From positions 496,001 to 560,000 of the forward strand of contig JANQJU010000064.1 of the NCBI GenBank assembly GCA_028281495.1: a stretch of DNA of 64,000 nucleotides. Direction: 5' to 3'. The DNA is from SAR324 cluster bacterium (GTDB taxonomy: Bacteria; SAR324; NAC60-12). Of the stretch, positions 8,364 to 14,803 are shown in pieces. How positions within the stretch are numbered: the first letter of the stretch is position 1; every line of letters begins with the position of its first letter. Under the pieces are notes generated by a model. It worked only from the letters and a program-made list of their open reading frames with translations. It was not told the origin of the DNA and searched no databases. The position numbers and the translations under genes are program-made.

Positions 8364-9305
8364 TTAGACGAGATTGCGGACTCGATGATAAACCGAACGC
8401 AATTTGTTTCCGATGGTAGGAGGGGTATCCACACACTGGTAAAGCGAACGAGGGGCGAGGTCGCCATGCATGTAAACGTGTCGGCGTGGATATTTCACAT
8501 TGGGCCGAATTGTCGCGCTGTGAATTGCTTTACGTGTGTTGATGAATAAAGCCAGCGTATTGGGGCCATAGGTGGCTCGGTTGATCTCTTCGGTGGTTTC
8601 TTCATCAAAACTACGGCTGTTGGATGTGTACACGACATCTTTTTTCCGGTAGGCCCGGTCATCCTTCACTTTGTGCAATACAAGATCTCCTCCTTCTGAG
8701 GTGTCTCGTGGGTCTTTGAAATAAAATAGCATTGCAAAGAGTTTGTTCGGACGATCCAGATGGGGGCCACGTACCGGGATCTCGGGTCGCGTGTAAGTGA
8801 CTACGGTGGCCATATCGAGGGCACAATCGAATCCGGTATCGGGCACATGCCCCAATTCCATCTTGTTTCCCATCACGTTTCCGCGGCTATTCAAAGCGTC
8901 TCTCGAACTGGAAGGCCGTGGCCCTGCAGATAGCTCTTCCAAACGCTTGCCAAAGTACTCTTCTTGATTGGGAAAAGCCTGTTGAATGGCAGGTCCGAAG
9001 ACATCAACAAAATCTTTAAAGAAAGCGTCACTCAGTTGGTAGTTGATGAATTTCTGCCAGGTTTCATTCACCAGATTTTGACCAATTAGGTTCATCCCGT
9101 ATTCAGCCATTTGTTCCATTTCTACCTTCTCATCATCGCCTTCCTTTCTTTTATGGTTCAGCAACGGGAAGTTCCGGCTCATGTCTTCATAAATCTCATC
9201 ATCTAAAGCATTTTTGATCACAATATGGGGAAACGGTTCCATGATCACGTCATCACGGGTCACTTTGCTTAAAATGCTATATGGACTTCTTTTATTGGGT
9301 TCCAT
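8364..9305 (-). CDS. 2OG-Fe(II) oxygenase superfamily protein
   Basis: A 313-residue protein with a prolyl-hydroxylase-like double-stranded helix core. PFPHIVIKNALDDEIYEDM near the N-terminus is typical of this family. The HxD pair is in GPHLDRPNKLFAMLFYFKD (about residues 192-194), followed by EGGDLVLHK. A likely distal histidine is in NTRKAIHSATIRP, with RRHVYM giving the basic residue. The start has a strong AAGGAG 4-5 bases upstream. It is related in chemistry, but not closely in sequence, to the TauD-like gene that converges on it. A peptide-hydroxylating or small-molecule role cannot be distinguished from sequence. Confidence 0.8.
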   Translation of the reverse strand: MEPNKRSPYSILSKVTRDDVIMEPFPHIVIKNALDDEIYEDMSRNFPLLNHKRKEGDDEKVEMEQMAEYGMNLIGQNLVNETWQKFINYQLSDAFFKDFVDVFGPAIQQAFPNQEEYFGKRLEELSAGPRPSSSRDALNSRGNVMGNKMELGHVPDTGFDCALDMATVVTYTRPEIPVRGPHLDRPNKLFAMLFYFKDPRDTSEGGDLVLHKVKDDRAYRKKDVVYTSNSRSFDEETTEEINRATYGPNTLALFINTRKAIHSATIRPNVKYPRRHVYMHGDLAPRSLYQCVDTPPTIGNKLRSVYHRVRNLV

Positions 9306-9385
9306 AAAACTCCTTAAAAAACGAATTCATAAATTATCGAGAGTGTTTCTAAGACACTCCATTGTATTAAAGGTGTGATCTGCAA

Positions 9386-9450
9386 GGACTCATTGAGTGT
9401 GATCTGTCTTGTTGCCTTGGGGATCACCCGGACCCATTGATTGCGATCTG
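9386..9450. repeat. Pair of imperfect 21-base direct repeats
   Basis: Copies at 9386-9406 and 9430-9450 share the pattern GGAC-CATTGA-TG-GATCTG with about 18 of 21 bases the same, spaced 44 bases apart. A partial third copy of the right half (GTGATCTG) is at 9375-9382. They lie upstream of the oxygenase gene. This could be an operator array or a relic of slippage. Confidence 0.4.
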
Positions 9451-9595
9451 TTGGGACTCTCCTTAGATATTTGATTGGGGTTTAAAATACTTGGGGGTCA
9501 CCGCGATTCAAAATGTCTAAGCTTGCAAGCGGTTCAAAAAATATTCAGGACCTGAGATGGATTTCGAAAGTTTTTTGAAGTCGAAAGATAACCTA

Positions 9596-9622
9596 AAATT
9601 TTATCTTGAAATATTACAAGAT
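9596..9622 (-). terminator. Possible terminator after dctM
   Basis: On the minus strand, after the dctM stop, ATCTTG pairs with CAAGAT (9603-9608 with 9617-9622) around an 8-base loop and is followed by AAAATTTT. The stem is only 6 A/T-rich pairs, so this is a weak candidate. Confidence 0.35.
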
Positions 9623-9650
9623 CAAGCGTTCATCGCAATAAAGTATGTTC

Positions 9651-10934
9651 TCAATTGGACACAAAAAGGAGACTCAATTGCGGAACGTAAGTGATTATCA
9701 ATAAGGCAAGGAGCAAAACTAACATGAAGGGAATGGTCGCTTGATACAAAGTCGTCACGGGCTTTTTAAATCGATAGCTCGCGATGAATAAGTTCATACC
9801 AACTGGAGGAGTGAAGTAACCGATCTGCATGTTGGCTAAGAAAATGATGCCAATATGCACCGGATGCAGTCCGTACCCAACCGCGACGGGTAAGATGAGC
9901 GGAACCATAATCACAAGCGCGGCAAAGATGTCAAGAATTGCTCCCAGAATCAACAGCAGGATGTTGAGCAAAATCAGAAAGGCGAGCGGACTTTCGATAT
10001 GAGATTGGATCAAGGTGAACAATTGCATAGGAACCTCCGCATCCACTAGAAAGTTGGTAAATGCTAAGGCCATTCCTAATATGATCAAGATGCCACCCAC
10101 CATTACCATCGATTCTCGCATCACCGAAGGCAATTGACGTAAAGAGATTTCTCGATAAATCAAAACTTCTACAATGAGCACGTACATTGCCGTGACTGCG
10201 GCTGCTTCAGAAACGGCAAAGTAGCCCCCATAAATTCCGCCCAATACGAAAAACGGGAGAGGAATCTCCCATTTGGCGTCCCAGATCGCTTGTTTTGTTT
10301 CGGTCCATGAAAATGGGGTGAGCGGCAATGGATCCCGCCGGGTGGCCCAAATGCTCCAAGCTGAGAGCATCACCACCATCAGCAAGGCGGGTAGGACCCC
10401 GGCAACGAATAAATCTTGTAAGCTAAGGGGAGGGCCAATCTCCATCTGTTGGACTAAGATGCCATACAAGATCAAGGGCAAGGAGGGGGGCAATAGCAGT
10501 CCTAAACTTCCAGAGGTTGTCACGAGTCCTAAACTGAATTTTTCTGAATAGCCCGCTTGTTTCAATGCGGGATACAATAAGGCTCCCAAGGCGACGATTG
10601 TGACGCCCGAAGCACCGGTAAAAGCGGTAAAAAACGCACACGTGACAAAGGCCACAATGGCTAAACCGCCCGGCATCCACCCCAAGATGGCTTGGGTGAG
10701 ACGAACCAGCCGTTGAGAGGTCTTGCTCTCACTCAATAAATAGCCCGAGAATGTGAAGAGAGGTAATGCCAATAGCAAAGGAGTGTCGGCAAGACGATAT
10801 AGCTCAATGGCGATGATTGCTAAATCGACTTCGGCTACGTAAAAACCCAACATAGCGGCACCCACGATTATAGTGAATAGAGGTGCCCCCAGAAGCGCCA
10901 ATACGACCAAGGCGAGAGAAAGAGTAAGAACCAT
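9651..10934 (-). CDS. dctM: TRAP transporter large permease (DctM)
   Basis: A 427-residue polytopic membrane protein with the usual length and hydrophobic pattern of the DctM/SiaM subunit, the sodium-driven translocation channel of TRAP transporters. Recognisable stretches are GASGVTIVALGALLYPALK, TTSGSLGLLLPPSLPLILYG and the C-terminal FLANMQIGYFTPPVGMNLF, all typical of the family. It is the last gene of the order tatT-dctP-dctQ-dctM; its start codon overlaps the dctQ stop by one base (TAATG). The substrate is decided by DctP and is unknown, most likely an organic acid. Confidence 0.95.
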   Translation of the reverse strand: MVLTLSLALVVLALLGAPLFTIIVGAAMLGFYVAEVDLAIIAIELYRLADTPLLLALPLFTFSGYLLSESKTSQRLVRLTQAILGWMPGGLAIVAFVTCAFFTAFTGASGVTIVALGALLYPALKQAGYSEKFSLGLVTTSGSLGLLLPPSLPLILYGILVQQMEIGPPLSLQDLFVAGVLPALLMVVMLSAWSIWATRRDPLPLTPFSWTETKQAIWDAKWEIPLPFFVLGGIYGGYFAVSEAAAVTAMYVLIVEVLIYREISLRQLPSVMRESMVMVGGILIILGMALAFTNFLVDAEVPMQLFTLIQSHIESPLAFLILLNILLLILGAILDIFAALVIMVPLILPVAVGYGLHPVHIGIIFLANMQIGYFTPPVGMNLFIASYRFKKPVTTLYQATIPFMLVLLLALLIITYVPQLSLLFVSN

Positions 10935-11440
10935 TATATTGTGACACGAAAGGAGTTGCGTAAGGAAAGAAGACTAAGAATTGTGTAGCGTAGTGCCATG
11001 ATGGCAAAAGCAAAAGGCATGATGGATTCGCAAACCCATACGGGAACCGAAGCAAATGCGATAGCACCATCCTCGTATTCCCATAAAACAAATCGGGTGC
11101 TGTACACTGCCACGGTGGTGCAGATGCCAGCAGTGAACAAGGCAACGACGGTGTAACAAAGGCAACGAAGTTTTGGTGATAAGAAGCGAGAAACCAAATC
11201 GATTCGGATGTGTTGATCATGACGGCTCGCGATCATAGCTCCCCACAAAGCAATCCACAATACCAGCACCCGAACGAAAGGATCCACCCACAAAAGTCCG
11301 GTATCAAAGGCATTACGCAAAGCAATTTGCGACACCGCCAGCACGATCATGAGTAGCAACAAGCCCACGAGGATCGCATCCTCCACCCGATAAATGTAAA
11401 TCAACAATCGCTTCAGAAAAGATTCAGCCTTTGATGTCAT
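10934..11440 (-). CDS. dctQ: TRAP transporter small permease (DctQ)
   Basis: A 168-residue protein with four membrane segments, the size and topology of DctQ. The motif LLWVDPFVRVLVLWIALWGA and the following ASRHDQHIRIDLVSRFL are hallmarks of the family. DctQ joins the large permease and supports substrate handover from DctP. It overlaps dctP by 4 bases (ATGA) and dctM by 1 base, so all three are translationally coupled. Confidence 0.95.
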   Translation of the reverse strand: MTSKAESFLKRLLIYIYRVEDAILVGLLLLMIVLAVSQIALRNAFDTGLLWVDPFVRVLVLWIALWGAMIASRHDQHIRIDLVSRFLSPKLRCLCYTVVALFTAGICTTVAVYSTRFVLWEYEDGAIAFASVPVWVCESIMPFAFAIMALRYTILSLLSLRNSFRVTI

Positions 11441-12450
11441 TGAGAATTCCCTTTTCTTGCAGCCTCCAAATGTCCGTTCAAAGAGCTGATGACATCTGCT
11501 GATAAATCACCCGATCCAACTACCTTCGAAATGGCACTCATAGCCCGACTTTTCCATTCTTTCATTTCGTTCGGTGTGGGTTTGATCACTTTGATGCCCC
11601 TTTTCTTCAATACGTCAAAAGCCGCTATATTATCCTTGCGATTCTGCTCGTTGATATCGGCGTAAACCTTTCCCATGACCATGCGTACAATTTTTTGGTC
11701 TTCCGGAGAAATTTTCTTAAATGTCTTCTGGTTCACCCCCAAAACGGCATAAACATAGATTAGTGGTAAATCGATCACGTATTTGACCTGTGTGTGCCAC
11801 TGTAAGGCTAGGGCAGCAACGGGAGATGTTGCTACCGTATCGATCAATCCCGTTTGTAACCCAACCAAAACATCTCCTAAGGGTAACGGGATAGGCGTGA
11901 TATCGAATGCTTCAAATACCAACTTTGCGGTCTCATCTTGTGTCGGAGACCATACCTTTCTTTGCCGAAACTCATCCACATTGGTCACTGGCGCATCGGT
12001 GGTCATCGGGTAAGCGAACCCACCACCGGCGATACCGAATATCACCATTCCTCCTTTTTCTACCCCCTCCCCAATCATGGAATCCATTCGTTGCCGAACG
12101 TAATCTACTTCGTTGTAGCTTTCCATCTTCAAGGGAAGCGCATAGATTTGGCTCTCTGGATAGAATCTTTTAAGGTTTCCACCCGTTAGAGCGGCCCCAT
12201 GCAATTGGCCGATTCGAATTTTTTTCAAGACCGACTTGGTATCTCCCATCACACCGCCGGGATACCATTTGAATTTTACCCGATTGTTGGTTTGCTTTGC
12301 GATTTCTTTACCTCCTGCTCGCATTTTTCGCATCCAACTGTTTCCATCGGGAGCGATCGTCGCAATTTTCAATGTCAAAGCATGTGTTGTTGCTCCGAAG
12401 CAACACAACACACTCAGTATCAAAATTTTGAGTAACACTGATTTCTGCAT
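11437..12450 (-). CDS. dctP: TRAP transporter substrate-binding protein (DctP)
   Basis: A periplasmic binding protein of about 337 residues. The start chosen is the ATG at 12450 (MQKSVLLKILILSVLCC), because GGAG lies 6 bases upstream and a signal peptide then begins directly, ending near THALT. A longer frame reaches 12537 but has no site. The mature part begins LKIATIAPDGNSWMRKM and includes YPGGVMGD and QTGLIDTVATSP, as in DctP proteins. DctP captures the ligand in the periplasm and gives it to DctQM. It overlaps dctQ by 4 bases. The ligand is not evident; the TatT lipoprotein upstream suggests a TRAP subtype with an extra periplasmic component. Confidence 0.92.
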   Translation of the reverse strand: MQKSVLLKILILSVLCCFGATTHALTLKIATIAPDGNSWMRKMRAGGKEIAKQTNNRVKFKWYPGGVMGDTKSVLKKIRIGQLHGAALTGGNLKRFYPESQIYALPLKMESYNEVDYVRQRMDSMIGEGVEKGGMVIFGIAGGGFAYPMTTDAPVTNVDEFRQRKVWSPTQDETAKLVFEAFDITPIPLPLGDVLVGLQTGLIDTVATSPVAALALQWHTQVKYVIDLPLIYVYAVLGVNQKTFKKISPEDQKIVRMVMGKVYADINEQNRKDNIAAFDVLKKRGIKVIKPTPNEMKEWKSRAMSAISKVVGSGDLSADVISSLNGHLEAARKGNSQ

Positions 12451-12567
12451 TCCGTTCTCCATATTGAGTTTTTTGATGTGATGCTTTGCATCCATACCAA
12501 TTGAATTCCTTGCCGCGATTCCGTGTAGGCATATCAAATCTCGTGCTCGATTCGGTTTAAAGTTCCG

Positions 12568-13509
12568 TTAGAAATAATCGTCTCCTGTTGCGAGCAATTC
12601 TTTCGCTTGTTTTTGTGCCAAGGTGTTGATGAGGGTGAGTCGATATTCTTTAGGATCAGCGGCAATCACTTCATTTAGTAATTGATCATGCAGTTCTCGT
12701 TCAAAAATAAGTCGCGCATATTGTTTTGCAAACATCACTTTGGCCATTAGATTCCGGCCGCCCGACAATTCGACGGCCCGTTCGAAGTGTTGGCGACCGA
12801 CTTCGGGTTTCCCACCCAACGAAGGAGGAAGCAAAGTGGCCAGTACCCCAAGGTAAAGATGGACCCCCCCCCGTTCATATTGTTCATCCAAGGCGAGTAC
12901 ATGCTCCATAATTGCCTTAACGTGGGCTACCTCGGCAATAGCATCCCAATTTCCAGAGTCTGCTTGAATCCAACTGGCCCAAGTACTTCCTAACGTGTAA
13001 AGGGCGGATATGTCATCTTCATCCAATGCTTTCAAAGTTGCTTCGAATTCTTCAAAAGGTTTTTTTCGGATTTCGCACGTCTCTTCATTCCGCAAACATA
13101 GGGCTCGAAAGGCATATTTTAATGCTTTGGTAGTCAATCGTTTCTGGCGTTCGGGATCTCGAACGAAGACACCCGCATACGCACTGTTCAAGGTGGCAGA
13201 TGCCTTCAGTACCGATTCGTTGTCCGGATTTCCTTCTAATAATCCGTCCATTAACAATAGATAAGCGGGAGCACCCGCTTCGACGGTTGCTGGATCGTCG
13301 TTGTTCAAAACAGCGTTCGACAAATTTTGCGACATGCTTTCCGTCACCGGGGCCAATAAATAAGAACACCCAGTAAAAAGAAGCACTCCAAATAAAATCA
13401 GTGGCAAGAGCAAGGTATGGCAGCGTCGACGTTTTGAAGGAGAGTTTAACAAAGGGGGAAGAAGAAACCTATTTTGGCAATACGAACTGGAGGATAGAGA
13501 AATCGTCAT
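12568..13509 (-). CDS. TRAP transporter TatT component family lipoprotein
   Basis: A 313-residue predicted lipoprotein. After a basic N-terminal region, a hydrophobic segment ends in the lipobox LFTGC with C48 as lipidation site. The mature part is all-helical with short repeats (NPDNESVLKASATLNSAYAGVFV, KRLTTKALKYAFRALCLR, GGVHLYLGVLATLLPP) and matches the TatT family known from Treponema Tp0956, which forms a trimer that docks TRAP binding proteins. It sits just upstream of dctP on the same strand (about 120 bases to the chosen dctP start), completing a tatT-dctPQM cassette. No good Shine-Dalgarno site precedes the ATG at 13509, so the exact start is uncertain. Confidence 0.85.
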   Translation of the reverse strand: MTISLSSSSYCQNRFLLPPLLNSPSKRRRCHTLLLPLILFGVLLFTGCSYLLAPVTESMSQNLSNAVLNNDDPATVEAGAPAYLLLMDGLLEGNPDNESVLKASATLNSAYAGVFVRDPERQKRLTTKALKYAFRALCLRNEETCEIRKKPFEEFEATLKALDEDDISALYTLGSTWASWIQADSGNWDAIAEVAHVKAIMEHVLALDEQYERGGVHLYLGVLATLLPPSLGGKPEVGRQHFERAVELSGGRNLMAKVMFAKQYARLIFERELHDQLLNEVIAADPKEYRLTLINTLAQKQAKELLATGDDYF

Positions 13510-13925
13510 AAGATCACATAGATAAGAGTGAAAACTAGAAGTTTACCATAAGAAATATGCAGCGCATAACGCACAAAAATCAAGGCAGCGTTACGTTGTG
13601 TCGAGATAGGCTAGCAATCCATCGGAAGGGTGATGAGGTGGTTCGTAAGGCCCTATCAATAATAGTTGTTTTTTTGTTGTTCTTATGTTGTTCATGTGGT
13701 AATTAATTAGATAACGTAATTGGAACGATAGATCCACTCTTCGGAAAACCGCTTTCCAACAGTAGATTTTTCAAAATTGCGTTGGTAAAATCGCATCGTA
13801 AGGTTTAGGGACTTTGATCAAACTAAATGGAGTCTCGAAGCCTTAAATTTCTAAGAGTTTTCTTAGAAAAAACGTGTCGTATCAAAGGGTTGGCTAGTTA
13901 AAGATCCGTTTACAGAATGGATTAC
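13510..13925. other. Intergenic region upstream of the SRP RNA candidate
   Basis: About 416 bases without a gene, between the start of tatT and the RNA candidate. It must carry the tatT promoter (leftward) and the RNA promoter (rightward). The only clear structure is a 9-base perfect inverted repeat at 13848-13869. A possible -35/-10 pair for the RNA (TTGGCT and TACAGA near 13892 and 13913) is poorly spaced, so I do not annotate it. Confidence 0.5.
13848..13869. repeat. Perfect 9-base inverted repeat with 4-base loop
   Basis: TTTCTAAGA at 13848-13856 and TCTTAGAAA at 13861-13869 form a perfect stem with loop GTTT. No T-run follows on the plus strand, so it does not look like a terminator for that strand. 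A regulator site or a transcribed hairpin is possible. Confidence 0.45.
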
Positions 13926-13927
13926 AC

Positions 13928-14013
13928 ATGCTAGAGTGCTCTTTGTAAGGGGTTGCAGGAACCCCGAACCATGTAAGTCCCTTCTAGGAAGGAAGCCAGA
14001 AGCGACTTAGTTT
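13928..14013 (+). ncRNA. ffs: Probable small bacterial signal recognition particle RNA (4.5S-type)
   Basis: The stretch carries the order of elements found in bacterial small SRP RNA: a GGGGTT/AACCCC helix (13949-13965), then CGAACCATGT (13965-13974), then GGAAGGAAGCC (13988-13998), then AAGCGACTT. The 5' arm CTAGAGTGCTCTT (13931-13943) can pair in 10 of 13 positions with the 3' arm ending at 14010, closing a long hairpin as expected. Odd points: the usual CAGGTCCGGAAGG core reads AAGTCCCTTCTAGGAAGG here, so the tetraloop helix is altered. A competing perfect stem also exists (TAAGTC, one mismatch, CTTCT with its complement) that leaves the purine run AGGAAGGAAGCC in a 12-base loop. An unrelated structured leader for the downstream gene is the main alternative. 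Confidence 0.6.
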
Positions 14014-14042
14014 ATTAACCTTATGTATAGAAAGGTAGGAAC

Positions 14043-14606
14043 GTGGCTGATAAAAAGAAAAAAGGAGAAGAAGTTGAAGCCGAAGTCCTTGCTGAAGATG
14101 GTAAGGGTAAGAGAAAAGAACCCAAGTACAAAGGTATCAGTCGTATCGATTCGAAAGATACGCACGGGTGGTTTGTCCGGGTTTATAACGAAACGATTAC
14201 TTACTCCAAGTTATTCAGTGACTTGAAGTGTGGTGGTCGGGATAAAGCGTTGGAAAAAGCGATCGCGTTTCGCGATGAATTGATCAAAGAGATTGGCAAG
14301 ACCTATCCAGCTCGCCGTATTGTTCGCAAAGACAAGCGCAACAAATCTGGAGTTATTGGTGTTTGCCGTACTCGAAAAAAGAACCGCAATGGTACTTATA
14401 GTGAATACTTTTCCGTTTCCTGGAGTCCAGAGTACGGAACTCACAAGTGCCGCATGTTCTCGATCAATAAACATGGTGAAGAACGAGCTTTCCAACTCGC
14501 CTGCGATTGGCGGAAAAAAATGGAAGAAGAAATTCATGGTCATTCTTGGGTGCGCAAGCCGAAAAGAGTTCCCCAATACATGGGACAAACTGGCTTTGAA
14601 GTCTAA
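14043..14606 (+). CDS. Tandem AP2-like DNA-binding domain protein
   Basis: A 187-residue basic protein with two AP2/ERF-like modules. Residues about 37-90 contain YKGISRIDSKDTHGWFVRVY followed by a helix with ALEKAIAFRDELIKE. Residues about 100-165 contain SGVIGVCRTRKKNRNGTYSE with FSVSWSP and a helix ending RAFQLACDWRKKMEEE. Each has the three-strand plus helix pattern used to bind DNA. The first 35 residues are a charged, probably disordered tail. The start is GTG at 14043, preceded by AGGTAGGA. Bacterial AP2 domains usually accompany HNH homing endonucleases, but none is fused or adjacent here, so a regulator is more likely. It is followed by the small frame at 14631 and the giant subtilase gene. 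Confidence 0.75.
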   Translation: MADKKKKGEEVEAEVLAEDGKGKRKEPKYKGISRIDSKDTHGWFVRVYNETITYSKLFSDLKCGGRDKALEKAIAFRDELIKEIGKTYPARRIVRKDKRNKSGVIGVCRTRKKNRNGTYSEYFSVSWSPEYGTHKCRMFSINKHGEERAFQLACDWRKKMEEEIHGHSWVRKPKRVPQYMGQTGFEV

Positions 14607-14630
14607 TCCTTAATCGCTTTGGAGGTGACT

Positions 14631-14801
14631 ATGGAGTTATACAAAACTGGACTTCACAGTCGCCTCTTGTCCCACCTTTCCCTCCTTTTATTTCCTCTCT
14701 ACACGGCGCTTCCAAACTTGCGGTCGGTTCCTTGGTATGAGACAATACGCCTTCCATTTTCGGTAGAAAACCACTGCACCGTTCTCCCTCTGGAAGAGTA
14801 G
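14631..14801 (+). CDS. Possible 56-residue leader peptide upstream of the giant subtilase
   Basis: A short frame starts at ATG 14631 with a strong site GGAGGTGACT directly upstream and stops at 14801, 2 bases before the subtilase ATG. The product has one hydrophobic stretch (LLSHLSLLLFPLY) and no known family. The strong ribosome site and tight spacing are the only support; it could be a coupled leader or a chance frame. Confidence 0.35.
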   Translation: MELYKTGLHSRLLSHLSLLLFPLYTALPNLRSVPWYETIRLPFSVENHCTVLPLEE

Positions 14802-14803
14802 GC

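Larger units (their letters stand above)
9306..9650. other. Intergenic region with imperfect direct repeats
   Basis: 345 bases without a convincing gene. The region lies between the start of the oxygenase gene (leftward) and the end of dctM. It holds two imperfect 21-base direct repeats (9386-9406 and 9430-9450), a perfect 10-base palindrome GCTTGCAAGC at 9521-9530, and a small hairpin next to dctM. Part of it should carry the oxygenase promoter, which I could not place with confidence. Confidence 0.6.
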
